DNA of 64,000 nt from Paenibacillus sp. OV219. Lineage in GTDB: Bacteria > Bacillota > Bacilli > Paenibacillales > Paenibacillaceae. The stretch covers positions 186,001 through 250,000 of the forward strand of contig NZ_FOCJ01000008.1 of the NCBI RefSeq assembly GCF_900110075.1. The letters run 5' to 3'. The notes beneath the pieces are model-generated. The model did not search any database. It saw nothing but the letters and a program-made list of their open reading frames with translations, and was not told where the DNA came from. A program made the translations under genes and the position numbers. Of the stretch, positions 17,279-24,520 are shown in pieces. Within the stretch, counting starts at the first letter, position 1; each line of letters opens with the position of its first letter.

Positions 17279-17520
17279 TCATGTAGAATTGCCGTATTTA
17301 ACACGGGATCCGTTATTCCGGATCATGATATAGAACATATTTGGGATAGCTTTTATAAGGCTGACAAGCCAGGAATCGCTATGAAAACGGAACGGGATTA
17401 GGTTTATCCATTGTAAAGCGCATAATGGATATGCACAAATCCCATTTGGCGTATATAACACGGACGGGGGAGTCGTATTCTGGTTTGAGGTGCCTGTTAT
17501 GACGGCAGAAAAGTTCCGTT
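17279..17520 (+). pseudogene. Decayed sensor histidine kinase, C-terminal fragment
   Basis: Three overlapping frames together give the end of a kinase ATP-binding domain: RIAVFNTGS then EHIWDSFYKADK (frame from 17279), then ARNRYENGTGLGLSIVKRI with the G2 box, then PFGVYNTDGGVVFWFEVP. Frame changes fall at one missing G near 17368 and one missing C near 17441. Nothing upstream resembles the rest of a kinase, so both truncation and frameshifts are present. No response-regulator gene is nearby. Confidence 0.85.
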
Positions 17521-17551
17521 ATAACGCGGTTCATCTTTTTATGCTTATATG

Positions 17552-17580
17552 TGGTATGATATATCTAAATATTTGAACTT
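17552..17580 (+). promoter_or_regulatory. Extended -10 promoter with ArsR-type operator
   Basis: TGGTATGAT (17552-17560) is an extended -10. It runs directly into ATATCTAAA-TA-TTTGAACTT (17561-17580), an imperfect version of the palindrome ATATTCAAA-NN-TTTGAATAT that is perfect at 20489. Autoregulation of the ArsR gene is expected. Confidence 0.6.
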
Positions 17581-17600
17581 ATGAAGGGGAAGAAGTTGTT

Positions 17601-17927
17601 TTGAACCTTGAATTGCAGCAGTTTAAAGCAGAGTTTTTTAAAGCGCTTGCCCATCCGATGCGTATTCGCATTTTAGAGGTTTTGTCTGAAGGCGAACGAA
17701 CTGTAAATGAGATTCAAACCATCATTGGAAGCGAAGGATCATCGGTTTCGCAACAGCTTGCTATTCTTCGCAATAAGAACGTTGTTTACGGATTAAAAGA
17801 CGGAACGACCGTTATATATAGTTTACGTGATCCACTTGTGAAAGAGCTTCTGGCGGTTGCAAAGAACATCTTTGATAATCACTTAGTTGGGACGATCACG
17901 ATGCTAGAGAATATGCGAACTGAATAA
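17601..17927 (+). CDS. ArsR/SmtB-type transcriptional regulator
   Basis: A 108-residue winged-helix repressor: FFKALAHPMRIRILEVLSEGERTVNEI near residue 10 is helix 1-3 and SSVSQQLAILRNKNVVYGLKDGTTVIYSL is the recognition helix and wing. It contains no cysteine, so it is not a classical metal- or persulfide-sensing member. The TTG start has AAGGGGAAG upstream. The family commonly sits beside a SulP transporter, as here. Confidence 0.85.
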   Translation: MNLELQQFKAEFFKALAHPMRIRILEVLSEGERTVNEIQTIIGSEGSSVSQQLAILRNKNVVYGLKDGTTVIYSLRDPLVKELLAVAKNIFDNHLVGTITMLENMRTE

Positions 17928-17944
17928 TACTTTTACTTGAAATG

Positions 17945-17970
17945 ATCAATGCCAATTGCAGGCATTGATT
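17945..17970 (+). terminator. Terminator between the ArsR and SulP genes
   Basis: Perfect arms ATCAATGCC (17945-17953) and GGCATTGAT (17961-17969) around AATTGCA, merging into a T tract. It implies that the transporter has its own promoter or is made by partial read-through. Confidence 0.85.
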
Positions 17971-18001
17971 TTTTTTGTGCTCAGAGTTATTATTCTTTCA
18001 T

Positions 18002-18022
18002 ATATTCAAATATTCAAATATT
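18002..18022. promoter_or_regulatory. Tandem ArsR-type operator half-sites before the SulP gene
   Basis: ATATTCAAA is followed at once by TATTCAAATATT: the left half-site of the operator is repeated as direct copies 9 bases apart, just before the SulP ribosome site. Confidence 0.45.
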
Positions 18023-18044
18023 AAAAGAGAAGAAGGGTTCCGAG

Positions 18045-19700
18045 ATGAATTGGTCGAGCAGGTTCAAAGGGTACAACTTAGAATCGTTGCAGCGAGACAT
18101 CGTTTCAGGGTTAATAGTCGGAATCGTAGCTATCCCATTGGCGATGTCCTTTGCAATAGCCTCTGGGGTAAAACCTCAATATGGAATTTACACAACGATA
18201 GTCGCTGGTTTTCTTATCTCTCTGCTCGGAGGTTCGAAATTTCAGATTGGAGGGCCCACAGGTGCATTTATTCCGATATTAGTCGGTGTTGTATTGCAAT
18301 ACGGGTATGAAAATCTACTGATCGCCGGGTTCCTTGCCGGGTTGTTACTTGTATTGATGGGAGTCTTTAGGCTCGGTATTCTTATTCAGTTTATCCCTCG
18401 TCCAGTCACGATTGGATTTACGGCAGGCATAGCTGTAATCATATTTTCAGGTCAGATCTCCAACTTTCTGGGTCTTAAAAACATTTCACGGCATAATGAT
18501 TTTTTTTCAAACATGAGAGAAATCGTTCTTCACCTGCCAACACTGAGCCTATACAGTCTATTAACAGCAACCATCTGCTTAATCGTTATGTTACTGACCC
18601 CAAAATACCTTTCGAAATTTCCAGCGTCACTCATGGGTCTAATTGTATCTACACTTGTTTCGATGCTTCTGTTTAAAGGTGAGATAAGTACAATCGGTTC
18701 CGCATATGGAGCTATTCCAAGTTCACTGCCTGTATTTTCATTACCCCATATAACACTTGAAAAGATCGTCCTTCTCATACAACCAGCGTTAGTTATTGCA
18801 ATGCTTGGTGGTATTGAATCGCTTTTGTCTGCCGTTGTAGCGGATGGCATGACTGGCAGCAGACATAATAGTAATAGGGAGCTAATCGGGCAAGGAATAG
18901 CCAACATAGGAGCTTCATTATTTGGTGGCATTCCTGCTACTGGAGCGATTGCGCGTACGGCGACAAATATTAAAAGCGGAGCTGCTTCACCAGTTTCGGG
19001 AATGGTTCACGGGCTTGTCGTGTTAATCATCCTCATGCTATTCGCACCGCTTGCATCAGACATACCGTTATCAAGTATGGCGCCAATACTTATGGTTGTT
19101 GCTTGGAATATGAGTGAACGTAAGCATTTTGCTCAATTGCTTCGTGCGAAAACGAGTGAATCCATGATTATGGTCGTCACATTTATACTGACAGTTTTTT
19201 TGAATCTTACCATCGCTGTTGAGATGGGGCTGTTACTAGCAGCATTTATGTTTATGGTGCGAATGAGAAATTCTCTAAGAGTTACGAAGGTGCAGTATGA
19301 CAATCTCATGAATGAAGAGGACTTGAAGCCATACATGATGGAGTATGATTCAAGGATCGGCATTTACTCGATTGAGGGACCCTTGTTTTTTGGAACAGCG
19401 AATAAGTTTGAAGAGTTATTCGAGAATGAAAGTACTTCGAACCAGAACGTTTTAATTATCAACTTGAAAGGTGTATCAGTTGTTGATTCGACCGGCGAGT
19501 CCAAGTTAGCTACTATCGTCAGTCGTACAGTCTTAAAAGGCGGGACGATCATTTTGTTGGGCTTACAGCAGCAGATAAAAGAGTTTTTTCGTAAAAGCGG
19601 CTTTGTTCATGTGATTGGAGAAGAGAACATATTCGATGATTATTACGATGCGATATATGAAGCTCATAGAAGGACAACTGCTCTTAATCGAACAAACTGA
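18045..19700 (+). CDS. SulP family anion transporter with STAS domain
   Basis: A 551-residue permease with 10-14 hydrophobic helices, the SulP signature around VSGLIVGIVAIPLAMSFAIASG (residues 18-39) and GGPTGAF near 69, and a C-terminal STAS domain (ILIINLKGVSVVDSTGESKL, about residue 470). It moves sulfate, bicarbonate or another anion; which one cannot be read off. ATG 18045 has AGAAGGG upstream; a longer in-frame start at 17949 would begin inside the terminator hairpin and is rejected. Confidence 0.9.
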   Translation: MNWSSRFKGYNLESLQRDIVSGLIVGIVAIPLAMSFAIASGVKPQYGIYTTIVAGFLISLLGGSKFQIGGPTGAFIPILVGVVLQYGYENLLIAGFLAGLLLVLMGVFRLGILIQFIPRPVTIGFTAGIAVIIFSGQISNFLGLKNISRHNDFFSNMREIVLHLPTLSLYSLLTATICLIVMLLTPKYLSKFPASLMGLIVSTLVSMLLFKGEISTIGSAYGAIPSSLPVFSLPHITLEKIVLLIQPALVIAMLGGIESLLSAVVADGMTGSRHNSNRELIGQGIANIGASLFGGIPATGAIARTATNIKSGAASPVSGMVHGLVVLIILMLFAPLASDIPLSSMAPILMVVAWNMSERKHFAQLLRAKTSESMIMVVTFILTVFLNLTIAVEMGLLLAAFMFMVRMRNSLRVTKVQYDNLMNEEDLKPYMMEYDSRIGIYSIEGPLFFGTANKFEELFENESTSNQNVLIINLKGVSVVDSTGESKLATIVSRTVLKGGTIILLGLQQQIKEFFRKSGFVHVIGEENIFDDYYDAIYEAHRRTTALNRTN

Positions 19701-19822
19701 AAGCTTGATTCAATCTCGGGTAAACTATTCACGTGGATATAATAGATAATATAATTTACAAAAATAAAGGGGGGAATATCGGAATTTATTGTCGCAGGCC
19801 TCACGTAAATTCCAGAGCGAAA

Positions 19823-20410
19823 ATGAAGCAAAAAAGAAGCAGAGAAGCTGTCATTGAAATGGGGACTGAGTTTCTTCGAGACGCCGGTGCGGAAAGCATT
19901 TGTAAGGTTTGCATTTCCGGTGGAGGTTCTTGCTGCATAAGTTGTCAGCACCTTATAGATCGAGTGGGATGTCAGAAACGGAATACAAGTTGTACCGCAT
20001 GGTTGTGCGGTTTTCATAATTATATTTTGTTTGAATTGAACCTGTTAGAAGAATGGAATAACTTTTGGGATGAGGTGCCTGGAAAAGACTTTAGGAAAGA
20101 TGAGACGCCAGAATTCTTTTTTATGACAAAGTCACTTTCTAAGCCTGATATTAGACATATTTGTGAAGCCTTTGCCAAGGATCTCGATGTATTAGCTAGT
20201 AACCAAATTGCTATTGGGTTCATTCTTACTCTCAGAGAGAAACTGGATAGGTGTATTGAACTCACTGAGGTATACCGATATGACCAAACACACAGAAATA
20301 TTGTGTTGCGAAAAATAAAGAGTTTATCCAGTCTGTTTACGCAGTTCAACTTAGTTTTACAAGAATATCGTCTCGAATCACAACTTACCGACACAACTGA
20401 ATCCAGTTAG
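19823..20410 (+). CDS. Conserved cysteine-rich protein of unknown function
   Basis: About 195 residues with a striking cysteine cluster in the first third: CKVC, then GSCCISC, GC, SC and LCGFH (nine cysteines in about 40 residues), which should bind metal or a cluster. The rest is helical and ends in a Ser/Thr-rich tail. Its function is not known to me. The frame is open from 19733 and a strong AAAGGGGGGA lies at 19767-19775, but no ATG, GTG or TTG follows it in frame; ATG 19823 has no site. A rare ATT start near 19784 is possible, so the N-terminus is uncertain. Confidence 0.6.
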   Translation: MKQKRSREAVIEMGTEFLRDAGAESICKVCISGGGSCCISCQHLIDRVGCQKRNTSCTAWLCGFHNYILFELNLLEEWNNFWDEVPGKDFRKDETPEFFFMTKSLSKPDIRHICEAFAKDLDVLASNQIAIGFILTLREKLDRCIELTEVYRYDQTHRNIVLRKIKSLSSLFTQFNLVLQEYRLESQLTDTTESS

Positions 20411-20452
20411 AAATAAAAGGGCCGCCTCCCGGAACAGGCCGAGCCGTATCGG

Positions 20453-20508
20453 TTGTTATTTAGATGTATCTGCATTATAATGCTTTTTATATTCAAACTT
20501 TTGAATAT
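20453..20508 (+). promoter_or_regulatory. Promoter with perfect ArsR-type operator
   Basis: TTGTTA (20453-20458) and TATAAT (20476-20481) are 17 bases apart. ATATTCAAA-CT-TTTGAATAT (20489-20508) has perfect 9-base arms and covers the start site. It matches the elements before the ArsR and SulP genes. Confidence 0.75.
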
Positions 20509-20590
20509 TTGGTTTTGCGCAAAATAATGATATGAGCAGCCAGACGGTAAGCAAAATTGGCGTTGATGCTTTGAATGGAGATAATGAATA

Positions 20591-20932
20591 ATGTCGGATT
20601 TTCCAAATTGTCCTCAATGTAACTCGGAGTATACGTACGAAGACGGAGGATTATTTATTTGCCCGGAATGCAGTCATGAATGGCCGAAAGAATCGGACAC
20701 TAAGAAGAGTGACGATAATAAGATGATCAAAGATTCTAATGGAAATGTATTAAGCGATGGCGATACCGTGACCATAATTAAAGATCTTAAAGTCAAAGGG
20801 AGTTCATCTGTTTTAAAAATAGGTACCAAAGTAAAGAATATTCGCCTTGTTGACGGTGATCATGACATTGATTGCAAGATTGATGGCTTTGGAGCCATGA
20901 AGTTAAAATCCGAATTTGTAAAAAAAGTATAG
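20591..20932 (+). CDS. yjdM: PhnA/YjdM-type zinc-ribbon protein
   Basis: A 113-residue protein with an N-terminal zinc ribbon (CPQCNSEY and CPECSHEW, residues 8-30) and a C-terminal SH3-like PhnA domain ([30 protein letters not shown]). This is the YjdM/PhnA family, historically annotated as alkylphosphonate uptake protein without real evidence for that role. The domain order and length are typical. A promoter and ArsR-type operator lie directly upstream. Confidence 0.88.
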   Translation: MSDFPNCPQCNSEYTYEDGGLFICPECSHEWPKESDTKKSDDNKMIKDSNGNVLSDGDTVTIIKDLKVKGSSSVLKIGTKVKNIRLVDGDHDIDCKIDGFGAMKLKSEFVKKV

Positions 20933-20952
20933 GCAAGTTGGCTGAGTGCAAG

Positions 20953-20988
20953 GCAGCCTGCCCGGGAAACTGGGCGGGCTGCTTTTTT
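20953..20988 (+). terminator. Terminator after the PhnA-like gene
   Basis: Eleven-base arms GCAGCCTGCCC (20953-20963) and GGGCGGGCTGC (20972-20982), followed by six T. Confidence 0.9.
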
Positions 20989-21160
20989 GGATATTGAAAT
21001 GTATCACAGCAGGTCACCTAATTTCGCTGTGTGGTTGCAACTTTTTACAGAGCTTACTCCCTCAATTCTAGCATGCTCGAAGCCATAAGCTTAACTTTGA
21101 CATGCACTTCAATTCCTGGAATCTCGTCGTTGACGGCAAGTCAATGGTCCTAATGTCAAC

Positions 21161-21613
21161 TCAATCAACATAAGTACGATAAGAAATGATGTTGATTCGA
21201 GATATCTTCCCTTGGACATCATCCTTCAGGAAGAGCATGAGGAAGATTTCCGTTATGCCCGATGTCGTATACCAAGAGCCTGTTGCAATGGATTGTGCCG
21301 TATTTTTGAATACAGGAAATAAGTAGCCGTAATCCTTATATTGAAAGTTCACTGTCATGACATATAAGCCGGCGATAATGATCCAGGGCAGAAGGATGCC
21401 ATTGGTTATGGCGATTGCGGCCAGTCCCTTTCTTGCCGTGAAATAACAAATGCCGATGAGACATAGACCAACTACCCATTGTGGCGTATAGGTCAAGTAA
21501 GACGATTTGGAACACACGATCGTATTCCAAATTCCACCGGTTTTATGTGTAAAAAACAGGGTTCCCTCAACGGAAGCTTGTTGCGATGCATGATTGTCTT
21601 TGCCAGAAAGCAA
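21161..21613 (-). pseudogene. Remnant of a GerAB-like spore germinant-receptor permease
   Basis: The minus-strand frame of 150 residues covers only part of a germinant-receptor B subunit: hydrophobic helices WVVGLCLIGICYF and ITNGILLPWIIIAGLYVM, then the family-like DYGYLFPVFKN and GSWYTTSGITEIFLMLF. The family is about 360 residues long, and both the first helices and the C-terminal third are missing. No GerA or GerC partner is nearby. It marks the organism as a spore former, but the gene itself is broken. Confidence 0.65.
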
Positions 21614-21667
21614 GGGAAACCGCTATGATAATGCTTGCATCGAGTCTCTTCACAGCACGCTACTGAT

Positions 21668-21778
21668 TTTACAAAATCACACGTATGGGCTATAATACGA
21701 AATAATCTATTTGAACTGCAAAATGAATACTGCTTTACCGGAGGAGCCTGCCAACAGCGGGCTCCTTCTGTTTTTTTT
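21668..21778 (+). promoter_or_regulatory. Promoter and leader terminator (possible attenuator) of the ArsB/NhaD transporter
   Basis: TTTACA (21668-21673) and TATAAT (21691-21696) are 17 bases apart. About 40 bases after the start site, GGAGCCTGC (21743-21751) and GCGGGCTCC (21757-21765) form a hairpin followed by eight T, ending 36 bases before the transporter start. This is an intrinsic terminator inside the leader. A 24-codon frame beginning MNTALPEEP (21723) runs through the hairpin. Confidence 0.65.
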
Positions 21779-21814
21779 CGGCTTTATGATCACGTGATAT
21801 AGGAGGGTTCATCT

Positions 21815-23095
21815 TTGGAGCAGCAAGCAATTTGGGCAATTGGCATTTTTCTCGTTATTTATGGATTGATCATTTCGGAGAAAGTACATCGAACGATTGT
21901 TGCCATGATTGGCGGGCTGCTGATGGTCGCTTTAGGCATCGTCGATCAAGAGACTGCTATCCATCATATTGACTTCAATACACTCGGGCTTCTCATCGGA
22001 ATGATGATCATCGTAAGTATTACTGCGGATACAGGTCTATTCAGATTTATAGCTGTGTGGGCAGCGAAGAAATCAAAGGGGAAACCGGTTCGCATTCTTA
22101 TCTCGTTGTTAATTATCACTGCTGTATGCTCTGCTTTTCTGGACAACGTAACAACCGTATTGCTGATGGTTCCTGTTACACTAAGCATCACTAGGCAGCT
22201 GAGGATATCACCGATTCCGTTCTTAATTACTCAAATCATGGCGTCCAACATTGGCGGAACGGCGACGCTAATCGGAGATCCGCCGAACATAATGATCGGC
22301 AGTGCAGCGAAAGAACTTACATTCCTGGCGTTTATTATGAATCTTGCGCCAATTGCGATTATCATTCTCGCGATCAATATTCCTATTTTTATACTTCTGT
22401 TTCGTAAACAGATGATTGTCAAACCTGAATTGACGAAGGTTATTATGGAAATGGATGCCAAAGAGCTCATTACGGAGCATAAATTGCTATATAAATGCCT
22501 ATCGGTACTGTTGCTTACGATGCTGGGCTTCTTCCTTCATCAAGCGCTGCACCTGGAATCGGCTACGGTTGCGCTTTCCGGTGCGTTCCTGCTGCTCTTG
22601 TTGACAGGTGAACATCGCATGGAGGAGGCTTTTACCAAGGTGGAATGGGCGACGATTTTCTTCTTCGTCGGGCTCTTCGTGCTTGTATCAGGCCTTGTTG
22701 AAACCGGAGTCATCGCGCGTTTGGCAGAGCAAGCCATCGAGTTGACGGACGGTAATCTCGTAGCAACGTCCATGCTGATACTATGGCTGAGTGCGATTGC
22801 GTCTGCGTTTCTGGACAATATTCCGTTTGTTGCAACCATGATTCCGATGATCCAGGATATGGGTAACATGGGCGTCAGCAACTTGGAACCGCTGTGGTGG
22901 AGTCTGGCGCTAGGTGCATGTCTGGGGGGGAATGGAACACTCATCGGCGCGAGTGCGAATCTTATTGTTGCACAATTGTCTTCGAAAGAGGGATACCCCA
23001 TTAAATTTATGGCCTATTTCAAATACGGGTTTCCGTTGATGCTATTATCGATTGCAATTTCAAGCGTTTATCTATATGTCAGGTATTTAATCTGA
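21815..23095 (+). CDS. ArsB/NhaD (SLC13-like) membrane transporter
   Basis: A 426-residue protein with 11-12 predicted helices and the two internal repeats of the ion-transporter superfamily; each carries a discontinuous-helix motif: AFLDNVTTVLLMVPV near residue 109 and AFLDNIPFVATMIPMI near 330, plus GGTATLIGDPPNIMIGSA and GGNGTLIGASANLIVA. It is annotated in related genomes as arsenite/Na+-H+ antiporter-like; its ion is unknown. The TTG start is preceded by AGGAGGG. Confidence 0.9.
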   Translation: MEQQAIWAIGIFLVIYGLIISEKVHRTIVAMIGGLLMVALGIVDQETAIHHIDFNTLGLLIGMMIIVSITADTGLFRFIAVWAAKKSKGKPVRILISLLIITAVCSAFLDNVTTVLLMVPVTLSITRQLRISPIPFLITQIMASNIGGTATLIGDPPNIMIGSAAKELTFLAFIMNLAPIAIIILAINIPIFILLFRKQMIVKPELTKVIMEMDAKELITEHKLLYKCLSVLLLTMLGFFLHQALHLESATVALSGAFLLLLLTGEHRMEEAFTKVEWATIFFFVGLFVLVSGLVETGVIARLAEQAIELTDGNLVATSMLILWLSAIASAFLDNIPFVATMIPMIQDMGNMGVSNLEPLWWSLALGACLGGNGTLIGASANLIVAQLSSKEGYPIKFMAYFKYGFPLMLLSIAISSVYLYVRYLI

Positions 23096-23115
23096 GAAGA
23101 CAGGAGCTTGGTCCG

Positions 23116-23394
23116 ATGGAACTGAAGTATACGTATAACAAGTTTATTATTGAGCTGACAGAAACGCCGAATGAGGGGGATATCGAGCTCGAAGTTCAAA
23201 TTGTGGAGGATGCTTACTGGCCTGCTATGAAGAACGTACAACGATTCTTTGAAGAGAACGAAGTGTATACCGATGTGTTGTTTTACCCCTATGAGAACCA
23301 TAGGTTTCACATTATCGTTCGCGAGGACCACTACGCGACATTTATTCTGTGTCTAATGAAGCATAAGCTTCTGCAGAAGGTGGAATGGATATAG
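23116..23394 (+). CDS. Small conserved protein of unknown function
   Basis: A 92-residue soluble protein, mixed alpha/beta, with no cysteine pairs or signal. It begins 20 bases after the transporter with CAGGAGC in front of its ATG, so it is probably translated from the same mRNA. I do not recognise the family. It ends just before the riboswitch. Confidence 0.6.
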   Translation: MELKYTYNKFIIELTETPNEGDIELEVQIVEDAYWPAMKNVQRFFEENEVYTDVLFYPYENHRFHIIVREDHYATFILCLMKHKLLQKVEWI

Positions 23395-23409
23395 CCACTG
23401 CGAACCACG

Positions 23410-23560
23410 AGCGCAGTATAACCAGCTTAGTTTCCGGTTTAACCGGAAAACGGGGAACCCGATTTTTAGGGGCGAATCGGTCATTTCGATGATCGTAGGG
23501 AACCATCTATCCCGAGTTCGTCAGCTAACCTCGTAGCTTTGGATGGGTCATCTATTGTTG
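23410..23560 (+). ncRNA. c-di-AMP riboswitch (ydaO/yuaA type)
   Basis: The stretch carries the highly conserved ydaO-type core in order: CGGGGAACCC (23451-23460), TTAGGGGCGAATC (23466-23478), TAGGGAACC (23497-23505), TCCCGAGTTCGTC (about 23510-23522) and CAGCTAACCTCGTAGC (23522-23537). An upstream hairpin TTTCCGGTT/AACCGGAAA (23431-23449) fits the first internal helix region. Known members switch off cell-wall hydrolase and potassium-transport genes when c-di-AMP is high. The exact outer boundaries are estimated. Confidence 0.85.
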
Positions 23561-23579
23561 CAGATAAATTTGTATATTC

Positions 23580-23610
23580 AGAGGCCCTTTTATTAGGGCT
23601 TCTTTTTATT
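23580..23610 (+). terminator. Expression-platform terminator of the riboswitch
   Basis: AGAGGCCC (23580-23587) and GGGCTTCT (23596-23603) pair around TTTTATTA and are followed by a T tract. It lies 20 bases after the riboswitch core, the expected place for an off switch. Confidence 0.8.
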
Positions 23611-23614
23611 TGCT

Positions 23615-23651
23615 GAAGGAGGAGGTGCCCCCCCCCATGGCAAGTAGGTAG
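23615..23651 (+). pseudogene. Ribosome site and five-codon stub after the riboswitch (lost target gene)
   Basis: GAAGGAGGAGGTG is followed by nine consecutive C and an ATG; the frame MASR stops at TAG after four codons, and no other frame continues. A strong ribosome site right after a riboswitch terminator with no gene behind it suggests the controlled gene was deleted. The C9 tract may mark the junction. Confidence 0.5.
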
Positions 23652-23675
23652 AAGAAGAAAGTAGGTAATTACCCA

Positions 23676-23726
23676 TTGACAAAAACTAATCAGATTAGTT
23701 ATTCTAAAACTAATGATATTAGTTTT
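23676..23726 (+). promoter_or_regulatory. TetR-type double operator and promoter
   Basis: TTGACA (23676-23681) with a -10 near 23699-23705. AACTAAT-CAG-ATTAGTT (23684-23700) fills the spacer, and AAAACTAAT-GAT-ATTAGTTTT (23706-23726) covers the start site. The centres are 24 bp apart, on the same helix face roughly. The reader is presumably the TetR protein at 24521. Confidence 0.85.
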
Positions 23727-23746
23727 CCTGGGGAGGAACTATTAGA

Positions 23747-24463
23747 ATGAGAATAATACGCAAAGGTGACCTGTATCAGCTTACGTTTATGCCGAGATTT
23801 TTTCCTGTGAATTGTTACATCGTGGATGAGGGCAGTGAGCTGACGCTTATCGATGCGGCGCTGCCGTTTAGTGCCGATCCGATTCTGCAAGCGGCGAAGG
23901 ACATCGGCAAGCCGATTACGCGCATCGTGCTGACGCATGCGCACGGCGACCATGTTGGCGCGCTCGATAAGCTGAAGGCAGCGTTGCCGAACGCGAAGGT
24001 ATACATCTCGACTCGGGATTCCCGTCTGCTCACGGGAGACCGCTCGCTGCTCGAAGGCGAGCCGAACACGCCGATAAAAGGCGGCGTGCCGACGAAGCTG
24101 GCGACTCGCGCGGACGTTCTGATGAACGACGGCGACATGATCGGTTCACTGCGCGCCGTATCCTCGCCAGGACACACACCGGGCTCGATGGCATTTTACG
24201 ATACGCGAAGCGGCGCTCTCGTTGCAGGCGATGCAATTCAGACTCGCGGCGGCGTTGCTGTTTCGGGACAGTTTAAGCTGTGGTTCCCGTTCCCTGCATT
24301 CGCAACTTGGCATAAGGAAACCGCGCTTACTAGCGTACGCAAGCTCCGCGACCTAGAGCCAACGCTCCTCGCCGTCGGGCACGGAGAATTGCTGGAAAAT
24401 CCCGCTGCCGCCATGAGCAAGGCAATCGCAGAAGCAGAGAGTAAGCTCGGACAGCGGCGATAG
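23747..24463 (+). CDS. MBL-fold metallo-hydrolase
   Basis: A 238-residue metallo-beta-lactamase-fold protein with motif HAHGDHVGALD (residues 64-74), a later SSPGHTPGS histidine near 144 and Asp in VAGDAI near 164, and a final GHGE near 223. These supply the two-zinc site. Substrate unknown; small members of this type include lactonases and glyoxalase-II-like enzymes. GGGGAGGAAC lies before the ATG. It is the first gene of the TetR-controlled pair. Confidence 0.88.
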   Translation: MRIIRKGDLYQLTFMPRFFPVNCYIVDEGSELTLIDAALPFSADPILQAAKDIGKPITRIVLTHAHGDHVGALDKLKAALPNAKVYISTRDSRLLTGDRSLLEGEPNTPIKGGVPTKLATRADVLMNDGDMIGSLRAVSSPGHTPGSMAFYDTRSGALVAGDAIQTRGGVAVSGQFKLWFPFPAFATWHKETALTSVRKLRDLEPTLLAVGHGELLENPAAAMSKAIAEAESKLGQRR

Positions 24464-24520
24464 CACAACAGAGCACACTACAACACATCACAACAAATCA
24501 CATCTTAAGGAGACCACATC

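Noticed and set aside
17949-18044. Longer N-terminus for the SulP transporter
   Set aside because: That start lies inside the terminator hairpin and has no ribosome site; ATG 18045 does.
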